A DNA stretch of 64,000 nucleotides from Incurvaria masculella (GCA_946894095.1 OX335659.1:1309501-1373500); one strand, 5' to 3'; numbered from the stretch's first letter, positions 31,701-43,501 are shown. The notes: generated from the letters alone by a model not told the origin. A program made the numbers and translations.

Positions 31701-32740
31701 GGGACCACTCAGGCTAAATTTATAATCTGCCTTGAGTCAATAAACTTTTTAGAGTTCCGTACCCCAACAGAACCCTATTACCTCATTAAAGCATACATTT
31801 CCGTAAAAAAACGCTTTTTGCGAAAGTTCAATTAAATATCTATTTTTATTTTACCTTCCGATAATCATAAACTTATTGCCAGTATTAAATACACACATGA
31901 GAAACAGAAAAAAATTGAAACGTAAAAGTTGATTAGTCAAAGCGTAATTAGCTCAAGACGACCAGTTTTGGGGAATGTAATCTCGAAAACCATGAAACAT
32001 TGAATCCTAAATGTGGTCCTAAAGTATTTACCACGACCTTTATAATATCCTGTATATAATTTGTATGCACTCGGAGCAGCAGGGCCACTCGGCGCTTACC
32101 CCTTAATTGCCATAAGTATTTTTGGATTTTGAGGACGCCCGCAACGGCCTTTTAATTCAATAATGTCAGCAAAAAATCATATCGTACTGCAATCGAAAAT
32201 TTTAGTTAGACTTAATGCAGAGCATGAAGCTACCTATGTTTGGACTAAAATTTGTTTGTATTCAAATGATAGATTTTGTTGACTGTTTAGTTTAAGATGT
32301 GGTAGCCAATGCCTTAAAATGTTAAATAACTCGAAAATGAAAACATTTCATTTGACACCAACTTTATCAGAATCCCAAAAACATTCATTATAAAAGACAC
32401 GGTTTTTTTTCTTGGTTATTTTTTTACAAACATTTTTACAAAGATAACTTGAACGCCGTATCCCATAAATGCTAGCGCGTGTATCAGTGTACCAGTACCA
32501 AGTCGCACATTCTTGCCTACAGTAAGACAAAACTTATCACAATTTTAGTTGTGATTTAAGTTTTTCTTACCATACAAAATATCACTATTTTAAGTATTTG
32601 TCTCACAACTGAAGAAATCAATTAGTTTGGGACTAATAGAGCTTACGGGCAACTGAAGGGCTAAAGAAAACGTTTTGAGACAAATTTAAGACATCTCTCG
32701 CAGCTTTCGTCAATTTCCATTTTTCCATTATTAACTCGAC
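31701..32740. other. Unassigned stretch
   Basis: A scrap of E (GAGTTCCGTACCCCAACAG at 31752) is the only recognisable piece in this kilobase. Confidence 0.35.
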
Positions 32741-33110
32741 AATGTCGCCTCAGTGCGGCCCTGGCCGCCTAGTTGTTTGGGTTAGTTTGGCATCTGGCGC
32801 CGCGCGGCGCGGACAATAAAGGAGTCAGTCGGAATCCCTGCCCTCGCACACGAACTTTGCGCCGCCCACCGCTTCGTCCTTCAGCAGGCTCCTTTCAGCT
32901 AAACTTTCGCAAGTTCTCGCATTTCGTTTGCGCTCTACGAGCTCGTCTGGGGGTGTCGTTCCAACTGATTTCGTAATTGGCGTTGCTCTGAACCGAGCTA
33001 TCCCGAGCCAAAGAATATATACACTCCCGAGCAGCGATCGAATCGTTTTCGTTATTAAATCAGCAGCACCTTTATTATCACAAATGAACATCATGTCACC
33101 GAGGGAATAG
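32741..33110. other. GC-rich island
   Basis: CTGGCGCCGCGCGGCGCGGA at 32793 and continuing GC-rich sequence to about 33050. Frames are open on both strands (67 codons plus, 89 codons minus), but I recognise neither. Possible first exon or promoter. Confidence 0.25.
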
Positions 33111-33790
33111 AGAATATTTTATAAAAGAGGCATTCATTTACTAAATTATTAACAATTGTTTTTTAACAAATTTGTATTATTACTAATGGTATAATATTGT
33201 TAATATAGTTTACTATGTGACATGTATGTATGTATAATCGACCGTGAAGCAATTACACATTAATTAAAGAAAGATCTCTGTAAAGATCTCTCTCTGAGGT
33301 TCCAGACTTCGCTCCGGTCAATCTCGTTTAGGAAACGGTCAGTTAACAAAATCTGGTTGTCACCAGTACCATCTATCGAGTAGGTAATTTTAATTATTAA
33401 GGGTAACTGATACGTATATTTTTTATTGAAATCGCTAAGCTGTGAGGAAGATAAGAATCAAACAAACGCACACCGAAAGTTTAAATATTAAGATAAGCAA
33501 TTAATAACTCCTTACAAATCTTGTAAAAAAGTTAATCAACTGAGGGCTAAGTCTGTAAGTTTTTTTTTGATAACTCAACTTATATCCACGTTATACGCCT
33601 CTAAACATTTGTATGAAACCACAAAAAGGCGTACATCAAGGATACAAGTTAAGTTATCACAAAAAACACTAACTTTTTTTTAAGAAATGCATTCAAGCCT
33701 TTCGCAAGTTTTAATTTTTTTAATTTTATTTATTTATGTTTTTTTTATTATATATATATTATTTGCTTTTTATTATTTATTATCCAATGC
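33111..33790. other. Unassigned AT-rich stretch
   Basis: No gene or element recognised; low-complexity A/T at 33715-33780. Confidence 0.35.
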
Positions 33791-34015
33791 ATTTTGATTA
33801 TGACAGCACCGCAAAAAAATATTACTGCGCGTTATTATAGTGGCTTCGTAAATATAGTTTTCTCAGCGAGTCTCACTCCGGTCACAGCATATGTTTCCCG
33901 AGTGTCTGCTCTAGGATCTGCGGCGAGTGCGATTGTTATCGCGCCTTCACTCCCACACATCAATTACGGTTATGTCTTCAGCGCTCATTCCGGCACGCAC
34001 AGCTGACGATTTCAC
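33791..34015. other. GC-richer segment, unrecognised
   Basis: A frame of 70 codons on the plus strand contains an Ala/Ser/Val-rich middle without known motif. Composition shifts back to A/T after 34015. Confidence 0.2.
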
Positions 34016-34179
34016 TGCAGGGTTGTCAACTCGACATTTTTCTATTCCTATCCGAAAAAATATTCATATTGAAGGATCCAAGATAACGCGGTTAAAAAGG
34101 TTCTGAGGAAATGAAAGGTTCTGAACCCTTCCGACGAAAACAAAACCAAACTCCACACAAAAGGGAGGCAACTATTACT

Positions 34180-34277
34180 TTGAGGAACCATCTACCTATT
34201 ACGGTTCATGTGATAAAGCCCGCTGAGAGATGGACGAACGGACGAACAGCGGTGGCTCGGAACGAAACCCTAAAAAG
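34180..34277 (-). repeat. E element fragment, minus strand
   Basis: CTACCTATTACGGTTCATG, GATGGACGAACGGACGAACA and ACGAAACCCTAAAAAGG follow E order; both ends eroded. Confidence 0.7.
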
Positions 34278-34863
34278 GATAATAAAGTCAATATAAGCAA
34301 TATAAAGTCTCAAAGAGCTATTGACCCAAAAAGTACGAATAAATATCATACTAGTTTTTTTAATGAAATCTTGAAAGCTGAAAATATAAATCAAAAACCA
34401 CGAAATTAATAACTGAAAAATCAAGTTTAATCGTTTCCGATACATTAACCGTGGATTATATTTAAACCGGGGACTTCCACTTTGGCAATGTCTGACCAAA
34501 TATTCCTATCATTTCATTGAAATATGTTCTTTGGCCGCAAAATGAAAAAAAAAAATGATGACAGCCCTATTGAAAATACAGACTAGGATTCGCAATGGAA
34601 GACGCAGAAGTCAGTTTATTTAAGAATATTTCCTCAAGAATCTGGAGTCCTTTTATTAGCGAATATGGGTTTTTAACAACTTGGTATTCCTCCGGACATA
34701 ATGCAATTTAGAATTCAATACAACAAACCGGTGCTTAGTCTTACATCAGAAGAATAATTGTAAAAATACCTTCAAAGACTGGAAGGAGAGAAATATAAAT
34801 TAAAGGGAGCAAGAAATGAATAATAAGCAGAAGATTTGGCCAAAAAGTCAGACAAAAGTAAAT
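34278..34863. other. Unassigned stretch
   Basis: AT-rich non-coding; nothing recognised. Confidence 0.35.
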
Positions 34864-35025
34864 AAGGGGTGATCCCGCCCGGTTCGTACCATAGCATTGA
34901 ATAAACCATGGCCGAAGCGGCATTAAAATTGTCGGTGTTTCCATCCAGTCCAATGCATCCGTGAAATATAAGGATGGTCCTGGCGTGGCACTTATTTCCC
35001 AGGTGGTGTGATGGGTTATTATCGA
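34864..35025 (+). repeat. SINE body, headless
   Basis: GGTGATCCCGCCCGGTTCGT, ATGGCCGAAGCGGCATTAAA and GGTCCTGGCGTGGCAC in SINE order, diverged. Confidence 0.68.
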
Positions 35026-35211
35026 ATATTCTTAGTTGAGCCAGTTTTCAAAATGGTGGAGTAATTTTGAAAAAAAGCTGTTTTCCTCTACTATTCGCAT
35101 TTCTCAACCGATTCACTTGAAATTTAGCAAGATCCTTCGATTTTGATATTTCATTTTTCAGTTGAGTGATAATTGTAAAAGTTTAGATTTCTTTTTTATT
35201 ACAATATTTAG

Positions 35212-35275
35212 TTTGACGGCTTACCGCGCGTGTGAGGAGCAGGACGTGCTGCTCGACGTTTCGGAGCCTCACATG
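35212..35275 (+). CDS. Candidate internal exon, possible lectin-type (SUEL) domain fragment
   Basis: A strong acceptor (TTCTTTTTTATTACAATATTTAG, only its pyrimidine run and AG matter) ends at 35211 and a donor GTAAGA begins at 35276. Of the three frames only one is open: one leading base plus 21 codons, including YRACEEQDVLLDVSEP. Third positions are G/C in about 17 of 21 codons, against A/T-rich flanks, which favours coding. The ACE..(x)L(x)L pattern recalls the start of galactose/rhamnose-binding lectin (SUEL) domains of latrophilin- or EVA-1-like proteins. However, the second cysteine expected a few residues on is a valine here, so the family call is weak. No partner exon was found. Confidence 0.35.
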
Positions 35276-35645
35276 GTAAGACAGCCTCATATTGTCAAAT
35301 AATAAAAAAAGCAGACTCGCGAGGTCCACAGCTCAGAGAGCCACTAGTTTTATTTAAATTGCATGCATTCGTCAATTCAGCTCTACATTTGAGCGAGTAC
35401 TTATAAGATCCGTTTCACACTTCACGCATCCGACCCCGCACGTGCTGGCGGCGGGCAGGATGCAGTTAATTAGTGTATTTCGAGTCGACAGATACGCGCA
35501 TCCGACGGCCAAGCCCGACCGTGACAAAATTAGTGCGAGGCACAAGTACTAGCGTTAAACTACGTAAACACAATAGCCTTGACCGACAACGCGGTCCTGG
35601 CCGGCTCTAGCGATCTACATTATCGTGTTGTACGGGTGACGTATG
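35276..35645. other. GC-richer unassigned stretch
   Basis: GC-rich at 35400-35640 (ACCCCGCACGTGCTGGCGGC) with no supported frame. If the 35212 exon is real, this is the start of its downstream intron. Confidence 0.3.
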
Positions 35646-35649
35646 TTAA

Positions 35650-36185
35650 GGTGGCCCGGCGGGCCCAACTCATTCGCGGGCACGGTACAAAACCGTGCTG
35701 TTGCGCTCTGGACCTTCTCTGTTTCAAAGAATAAGACAGGCTCCGTGATGAGGAAGATGCAACATGTCCACAAAAAAGACAATGTGCATAGTGTATGATT
35801 TGGTAAGATTTACGAAAATTTTAATTTCAAGACGACTTATAGCTAAAAGTAAACCACGACCGCTGTAGTCAAAAATCTAACAAAAACAAAATAGATCATA
35901 AATCTTGATTAAATAAGCTATGTCTGATGACTAATCTTTTTACGATGTTCTTACTTTACCATTGCGTAATCTACCTCCAAAGTTATTGTATAAAACGCGC
36001 GAAAAATTCGAACTTTCGGACCTTATAACTTAGAAACCAAACACAATTTTACAATACCAATGGTCATCAGACATCTAGTTCGATCAAATAAAGCTATTTT
36101 GAGCAAAATTTTGGATCTCTGACAAGAAAAATGGGCGTGATCTTCTTTCCCCTTTTGTATGGGGAGATGAGCGGGTTGGGCCACC
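35650..36185 (-). mobile_element. TTAA-element A, copy 4
   Basis: TTAA at 35646-35649 and 36186-36189. Reads GGTGGCCCGGCGGGCC at the left and GCGGGTTGGGCCACC at the right; 536 bp, well conserved interior. Confidence 0.88.
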
Positions 36186-36679
36186 TTAAGGCTCCATTTG
36201 ACGCTAACCTCCAACATTTTGGGTTTATTTTTACTTTCGCGTCGGTTAAACATAAACACCGGGTAAAAAATGAATTATCAAAGTTTACACTATTATCTAG
36301 TAAAACTGTTTTAAAAAGTTGCTAATATTCTTAAAAAAATATATGTTTGTAAACACCTATTTACAGGTTTTTACTAGGTTTTACAACCGGCGCTTGAAAA
36401 CTATAAATGATTTCGAAAAGTTTCTTTTTTGCGGTACAAGATCAAATATGTATCTAGTGAATAACCGTGAAAAATATATTAATTCACTTCAGAAAGTAGA
36501 CTTTACAGGTCAAAAACCTTAATTTCGCTTCGTCGCGCTCGATTTTTTGTACAACAATGAAACCTAACGCAAACTCAATGCTTCCGGAAATCGCCATTAT
36601 CGTTTGTTTGCTGAACGCTGGAGTCAGTTGGAGCCTTACGGCTGTCGCGAAGTTACAGGAACTCTAATATTTGAAAATT
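36186..36679. other. Unassigned stretch
   Basis: AT-rich; no gene recognised. Confidence 0.35.
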
Positions 36680-37110
36680 TTAGGAAATTCATTCTTAGTC
36701 CATGGGCCAAGGCACAATTCTGCACGGCGACTGCCATAAGAATGGCTAAATCGTCTACCAGGCCCTAACGTTTCCTTACCCGTAAACGTGGTCAGATTTA
36801 GATCAAATTGATTTGATCACTTGAGAAAGCTCAGTTTTATTTCTGTATGATTTGATTTTTTTGTAAATAACTTTATTTTTGTGTACAAAAACCTAAAATT
36901 CAAACGTGAAAGAAGACAACTTTTATGAGCCAATATTTTCCAATCTAAAAGGTATATTAAAATTCAAACACACAGACATAGATAACTACAACATATAATA
37001 GAATCCAAAATTTTCAAAAACATAGTAAAACATTAAGAACATGGAAACAGTTATCGCCCGTAGTATGGGGAATTGACAGGGTAACGACTCTCTTAACACT
37101 TTGGCTAGAT
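36680..37110 (-). repeat. Relative of the interior of the 12589-13895 element
   Basis: Read on the minus strand it gives AAGAGAGTCGTTACCCTGTC, ACGGGCGATAACTGTTTCC, CTTTTAGATTGGAAAATATT and GGAAACGTTAGGGCCTGG, in the same order as 12805-13560. The 26-bp inverted ends of that element are absent. Confidence 0.6.
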
Positions 37111-37135
37111 ATGCTTGAGGCTGGGATCCACATTT

Positions 37136-37370
37136 GAGCGGCTCGTAGCCTAGTGGCGCGGGGACTGGCCTAGCGTACCAGAGGCCCGGGTTCAATACCA
37201 ACTTGCACCACTGTCTTTCTCTTTCAGAGTTCGATAAGTGCATTTCGTCACGAATGCGAGCTGCTCCATGGTTCGGAATCCATGTAAAACTGTAGGGAAT
37301 GTGGTGTATTGGGCTAATATCATAACGGTAGCCATCCATGTCAGGTCGCATAAAAAAAACCATTGGATAT
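37136..37370 (+). repeat. SINE with tRNA-like head, internally deleted
   Basis: GTAGCCTAGTGGCGCGGGGA (A box), GGCCCGGGTTCAATACC (B box), GGTTCGGAATCCATGTAAAA, then a jump to the tail (GGGAATGTGGTGTATTGGGC). It is the leftmost piece of a SINE cluster. Confidence 0.78.
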
Positions 37371-37376
37371 ATTATT

Positions 37377-37968
37377 GATTGTGTTATGTGACTGGACATG
37401 GATGGCTCATACCACACCCACCGTTATGGTAATACCAGGATCACCGCATTCCAGAAAGAATTAGGTGCCTCCGTGCGCTCGGAAGCTCAGTGTGCGACGC
37501 TTTGCGAATCGATAAGCTGAGGAAGCACCTCTGAGCGCGGTTCGGTTCTGGATTGGTGACCATTTTCAACCGTTAAGACTGGCCGTGGGTCGGATTCCAC
37601 GTAAAACTGTAGGTCCTAACTTACTAGGTGGTAGGGTTAATCCCGCCCGGTTTGGCACTATATTTTATTTTTTTATGCAACCTGACATGGATGGCTAATA
37701 CCACACAGCTACCGTTATAATATTAGCCCAATACACCACATTCCTGAAGGAATTAGGTGCCATGCCAGGACCTTTCCTTTATGACCATGGCATTGAATGG
37801 AAGATGGTCGAGGCGACAATGAAAATTGTCCGTGCTTTCCATCCAGTTAAAAGTAGCCGAGAAATATAAGAAAGGTCCCGGCATGGCACCTAGTTCCCAT
37901 GGTGTGTTAGGCTAATATCTGACGGCCAGTTCGGTATTAGCCATACATGCCCATGTACATACAAATAA
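37377..37968. repeat. Mosaic of four SINE pieces in alternating orientation
   Basis: In order: minus tail (37377-37468), plus 5S-type-2 head and front body (about 37470-37662), minus tail (37664-37785), plus body and tail (about 37790-37968). Joints fall at poly-T/ATGCAACCTGACATGG boundaries, consistent with repeated insertion of SINEs into SINEs. Head type 2 here reads GCTCAGTGTGCGACGC...TCTGGATTGGTGACC. Confidence 0.7.
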
Positions 37969-37994
37969 ATCCAAACATTGAACTCCATTTTTTT

Positions 37995-38378
37995 TTTTTA
38001 TGTTACTGGACATGGATGGCTAATACCACACCTTCTGTCATGGTATTTAGCCCAACACACCACATGGGAACTAGGTGCCATGCCAGGACCTTCCTTATAT
38101 TGCACGGCTACATTGAACTGGATGGAAAACACGGACAATTTTCATTGCCGCTTCGACCATCGTTCATCCAATGCGATGGTACAAACCCGGGCGGGATATA
38201 CCCTACCACCTAGTAAGTAAGGAAGGGGACCTACAGTTTAACGTGGAATCCGAACCACGGCCAGCCTCTCTCAACGGTCGAATGGTCACCCATCCAAGAC
38301 CAGACCGGACCCAGCGTTGCTTAACTTCGGAGAGCGATCGCCGAAGTGTCGCGCCACTGGGCCACTGAGGCCACTGAA
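37995..38378 (-). repeat. SINE with 5S-like head type 1, full-length, minus strand
   Basis: Poly-T, inverted tail and body, then the complement of the 5S-like head (GGTCACCCATCCAAGACCAG, TTGCTTAACTTCGGAGAGCG) ending at GGCCACTGAGG. Confidence 0.82.
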
Positions 38379-38750
38379 AAGTTGTAACATATTTAGAGGT
38401 AGGTTAGGAGAGCTAAAAACACTACCAGGATCACAAACACCGCAATGTTAGCCTGTAACTGATTAAAGTACATGCAGGAAAACATTCAAGGTTGAATCAG
38501 TGTAAATGGTGGTGCCATTATACGGACAGGTAGATATTTTCACCTCGACGCCTCCGACTGAGGCGATGAGGTAGCGTAGGGAAAGCAAATGGCGTGAAAC
38601 CTCCCCGCCGCCGCCACACCGGTTTCCGACGATTCACCGGTGAGAATACTGAATAAAAGATAAGTGTGCACTTCGTCCGCATAGCCAAGGGTTGTTTATG
38701 GACGTATGACTTAGGTTAGGTTTATATCTCAATGATAACACTCAAATTGC
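38379..38750. other. Unassigned stretch with a GC-rich patch
   Basis: CGACGCCTCCGACTGAGGCG at 38547-38566 is a small palindrome; the rest is unrecognised. Confidence 0.3.
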
Positions 38751-39175
38751 CTTAGGCTGAGATAAATAGTCGTAACCTAAACTAAGACTAACGAAAAGTA
38801 GTACGTTGTGACGTCACTTTGCATTACTTTGACATTACGTTCTTACAAAATTTGTCAAAGTGACGTCACAAAGTACGAGTACTACTTTTCGTTAGTCTTA
38901 TTTTCTGTTACGACTACTGAGACCGACTACGCCTTAGGCTGAGATAAATAGTCGTAACAGAAACTAAGACTAACGAAAAGTAGTACTTTGTGACTTCAAT
39001 TTTCATTACTTTGAGATTGCGTCCATACAAAATGTTTCAAAGTGACGTCACAAAGTACTACTTTCCGTTAGTCTTAGTTTCTGTTACGTCTATTTATCTC
39101 AGCCTAAGACTTACGAAAAGTAGCACTTTGTCCAAACAAAATGTGTTAAAGTGACGTCACAAGATGCCTTTTCCT
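38751..39175. mobile_element. Two tandem palindromic MITE units (H) and a third partial
   Basis: Unit 1 is 38751-38931, unit 2 is 38933-39108. Each starts CTTAGGCTGAGATAAATAGT, and unit 2 ends with its complement (ATTTATCTCAGCCTAAG). Inner arms ACTAACGAAAAGTAGTAC / GTACTACTTTTCGTTAGT and AGTGACGTCAC also pair. A partial third unit follows to about 39175. Each unit can fold into one long hairpin. Confidence 0.8.
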
Positions 39176-40569
39176 TGCTAAAGTACACCTGTATTGGCAT
39201 TGTTGCATTGATCACCTTTTTTAGTGAGAGATAGTGATAAAAAATCTAATGAAAAACTATCCGCTTTTCCCGTTCGGCTCAATGTATAAAAGCTCAAATT
39301 AAGATTAGGTCCTGGCATGTGATCAAAATGGGTATTCGGAATGCTTGAGCCTACACCATTGAAGTAGTTAATTTTCCTAACATAATTTTCCAACCGAAGA
39401 ATCGGTATTCTGATTTTTATATGATGACTAGCTAAGGTTCCTGGGTCCGCTCGGGCCAGTGTTGTTTTGGACATTCACTCGGGTGGAGTCCGGTAAAATA
39501 TGATCAGAGACCTTCCTGGGCTTGTTATTCAACCGAAAGTTTAAAAAATCAGTGCAAAATGAATTGAAAAATGTTGACTCTGAGCATGTGGGATTATTTA
39601 TGTTTTTTGTAGAGATAAAAACACCTGTGTAAACAACAGCGCCACAAATGTTCATCAAATCGTCAAAGCCTTTTACGAGGAAAACTATTTCGAACAGATG
39701 AACTGGAATTTTATATTTAAAAATGATGATAAATAATGATTAAGCAAAACTAAACGGTAAGTAACTAGACCCCAACCAACATGACCGTTGAAACATTCCT
39801 TCTGCGTTTATCTAAGCTCCGTTAAGTTGCTCCCCTCAATGCTCTGATTTGTGCACAACATTGCTCAGCGTAAAATGTTTTCTTTTTGCTATTTTCTGTT
39901 TTCCTTTCGCACGTGGGGTGCGCCGCGCTCACACATTTGCAAAGCAAAGTGTACTTAGCACATTTCTCTTTCAATTCTGTCGGAGAATGCTCACATATTG
40001 TATTGTATATTCTACTAGTGGATGCCTGAGGCATCCGCGTTAAATTCCGACCATTTTATCACCACAAATTAACTTTTTCCACATATTGCCTATATGTGAT
40101 AATTGCTGTTGTATAATCAAAAGCAACTTGTTAAAGCTTGGATTCGGATTATTTTTTGTATATTTTAATGAACATACAAAATGCATGACAAAGTTATAGA
40201 ACTTAGTAGGTATCATAAAGACATTTAGTCACTGAAGAAAATATTCTGCACGGTATATATAATTATCCACTTTGTAATTTTAGCCGTGGACTGCAGTGTC
40301 CAAAAACACGACACCGTCTTGTCTTTAAGGCTTTCAATATTGTACACACGTTCCATTTTCTAAGAAGCTACCAACAATAAAGCTTCAAATACTAATGAAA
40401 AAGCAAGCCAAGATACTTTTAAATTAAGCCTCTGGTAAACTAACAACATACTGTCATGACGTAACTCAAGACAACTCTTACGATTTAGGCCATGCCAGGA
40501 GTCTTGGCCGTGCCCTTGTACAAGATAGTGTTACTACTTATAGCGAGAAAACAGATTTTTTTAAATATC
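39176..40569. other. Unassigned stretch
   Basis: No gene supported over 1.4 kb. Frames at 39428-39658 and 39822-40034 (minus) lack recognisable motifs. Confidence 0.35.
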
Positions 40570-40766
40570 GATAACTTTATATGGTAAGTGAACTTGCCGG
40601 GTGAACATGAAAGGGAGTGATGGAATACGCCGTTTAGATGCATTTAGTACCACGCCCTAGTGAACTGAAATTTAGAAGTTAGCGTGGTACGATCTGCAAC
40701 TAAACGTGAGGTTTTATCACTCACTTGTCTGTTCACCCGGCAAGTTATTTACGACGGTAAGTCCCA
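40570..40766. repeat. Repeat J, copy 3, with visible inverted arms
   Basis: ACTTGCCGGGTGAACA (about 40591-40606) is inverted as TGTTCACCCGGCAAGT (about 40730-40745), with GGTAAGT/ACGGTAAGT next to each end. This shows the J family is a hairpin-type MITE. Confidence 0.65.
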
Positions 40767-41612
40767 GGTAATGGCACATTTACACCTTTCAGCAAGATCT
40801 GTTTGTTTGCTTCCTGTTTGAAGATCTTGTGTGGATATATGTTTTACAATTCCTTAAAGTTTGTTTGCACTAGTGAAGACTCCGGGCATGTATGTTCTTC
40901 ACTTCTAAATCACTTAAATTCTGCAAATAATAGCTGCCATTCTGTCCGTGTTTGCAAAAAGGTTGTGCCGTATGGAGTGAATAGATAATGTTAATGTTTC
41001 ATCGTTTTTATGGAATTGAATAGGAAAATATTAGTCAACTTATATTAACCTAAACGACTTAACGTTATTTAAGACACTTTAAAAGTGGTCAGATAAAAAC
41101 TACAAATTCTTCGTTCTATCACCAAACCCTTATATTTTATTAAATATATTACAAATAAAATATTTTTCTAAACTTGACGCGAGGGTATTTTATTTAAGGT
41201 AAACCAAAACTCAAAAAGTGTACGTGCATACCGAGTTATTGTTAATAACCGGTTAATAATATTATCAGTTATATATCTGACCAAAACAAAAGTACATATA
41301 CGGAATGTTTCATAAGTCATAGATAAAACAGAAATTCGAGATAGAGGAGGTAATTTGCAATCAATTCAGCCTATAATATATAGTTACCCAATTTTCAATG
41401 GTTCTTAAGTTTTAGCTAAATTTTAAAAACATCGTTACAAGAACCCAAAAATCATGCAATCCTTAAATAAAAAATATTTCAAGATGTTTCTGATGACACC
41501 TCTATCACCACTTTTCGTTTGATGCAAAACTTACGAAACTCACTGTATGAATTCCGGTATAGTTCGTTCATTAGAATGGTCGCTGAGTCACCGCTGCGTG
41601 AGGTTATTTCAG
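40767..41612. other. Unassigned stretch
   Basis: AT-rich, non-coding apart from the candidate exon that follows. Confidence 0.35.
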
Positions 41613-41707
41613 GACGCATGCTGTGTCAGCTACTGATACTCCCCTCGGCCGGCTGAAAAGAAACGCCTGTCGCGCTGCGTGTGGTCCTCGGCGATACGTC
41701 GACGACG
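41613..41707 (+). CDS. Candidate internal exon of unknown product
   Basis: Acceptor GGTTATTTCAG ends at 41612 and a consensus donor GTAAGT starts at 41708. Only one frame is open across the 95 bp (one leading base, 31 codons, one trailing base). It contains TPLGRLKRNACRAACGPRRY. The KR pair before a Cys-containing segment would suit a processed secreted peptide, but I recognise no family and see no signal peptide. Codon third positions are only about half G/C, so coding support is weaker than for 2474-2600. It could equally be a non-coding or chance exon. Confidence 0.25.
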
Positions 41708-43269
41708 GTAAGTCGACACGAATGGGTCGACGAGAATTTCCCTCGACTCGACTCCTGTTGACACAGGGTTACGACAATCGCTACAAATGTAAATATGTAC
41801 CAACGACTGATCCGTTTCACATATGTATATTACGATGGCTAAAAAAGTGTGATCCTTATGCCTAATGCTCAAAGCTTGGTGGCTCAATGATTAAAACCAT
41901 AGACCCGGCATGAACGCGCTGTTCTTACAAGATGAACACAGTTTGGAGTGAGACGTAACTCAAGGAACACTACCGTGAGTTGGAGAGAGACGGAGCATAT
42001 CTACCCGAACCCGATGAGACCACTCTCGTTATCAGTGCTTAGGGTCTCTCGTGTAATGTGAAATGATTTTTCGTATAAATATAAAAAAAAATCATAAATT
42101 TATATGATTTCTCTAGTTTTCGTTAAAGAATGCATTTGTAAATTGTGAAGAGCAGTCAAAACCTGGACCAAAAAACCTTGTTTTTTCTGGTAAATTAGAG
42201 GTGACCCACTGATTCTTTGACGTTTCTTAATTTTTCCTCATTATTTTAACGTAAAACTTAAAAGGTAACTTCAGAGCATTCTTTAGAAGATACATGGCGA
42301 TTTAGTTTTTTTTTAATAAAAAAAGGAAATTCATTACATTTTGTATAAAAAAATGTTGGTCTCATCCGCCCATTGACTTTGTCTTTACATGATGGAATAG
42401 CAGAATATTTTATCAAATAAAAATAATTTACTTAAATCATTATTTCTGAAAGAAACGTGTACGAAGTGGAAAATGATATTGTTTTGTAAATACTTTAATT
42501 TGTTCAGAATGACATTCAACAAGGCACCATCTAAATAGTAATTATTTTGCAACAGACTTTCAAGAATGACGTATTCACGAAATGTATTTGTATGAGTCGT
42601 ATGTATGCTATGCCTTATCTTAAAGTTTCTTCCTAAACTATATTTTTTGTTCTGCAATTGTGTTTAAGTATTTTCTCGTTCACTTATTGATAAACATTTA
42701 TGACTAATCATATTTCGACGTTTCGTACCTGTACGCCAGCGCTGCATATAAACGAATGCGACTGAAACGAACTGAAAGCAGACTTTCGCCTCAGGTGTCC
42801 TTTTACGCTGCATGGAATGTTAGCTCTTTTCCAATATCTAGATCCTCAGTTGTGCCGGAAACTTGGAAAAAGCTTTCAGATGGAAGCAAATGTTTATGCA
42901 AAAATAATATTTAGTTTTCTTTAAGCAAGTTGGCAAAAGGAAGTCGGAGGATTTTATTCAAAAGTTACAACCTTCGAATTGGATTGAGTTTCTTTTTAGG
43001 ATGATATTAAAGGCTAAGTTAATGAATTGTTTATTTATCGAACTAAATAGGAGTATACATTTAGGGGTTCAAGAATAAAAAGTCCATTACTACACATTCG
43101 TTATTATAGTTTTATCTTATTCTTGACAAATTTGACAATGCCAGCCAGAGAGGCACAGTTTAAGCAAATATTAGTAATTTATATTTTCTTTTGTGAAAAA
43201 AAGCCTTTGGAGAAATGGCGGCAGAAGCAATAGGGACATTGTTCGAGGCAGCAAAGGACCCTGCCAAGC
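41708..43269. other. Unassigned AT-rich stretch
   Basis: No repeat or gene recognised over 1.5 kb. Confidence 0.35.
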
Positions 43270-43448
43270 AGTTTGGAATGGCTTCAGGGAAATCAAAGCG
43301 AAGCGGCAATGAAAATTGTCCGTGTTTTCCATTCAGTTCAATATAGCCGAGAAATACAAGGAAGCTCCCGGCATGGCACCTAGTTTGGTGTGTTAGGCTA
43401 ATACTTTGTTCGGTTTGGTCTAAGCTATACATATTTATATGGGAGTTT
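43270..43448 (+). repeat. SINE body, headless
   Basis: GAAGCGGCAATGAAAATTGT, TTTTCCATTCAGTTCAATAT, CCCGGCATGGCACCTAG in order; tail shortened. Confidence 0.72.
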
Positions 43449-43501
43449 ATCGGGCCACATACGAGAATACTGATTATAATATTGACAGTCAAGCACGTCC
43501 T

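Noticed and set aside
34206..34499. 97-codon minus-strand ORF with a hydrophobic stretch
   Set aside because: It overlaps an E fragment on its left and has no conserved motif; AT-rich DNA often yields such frames.
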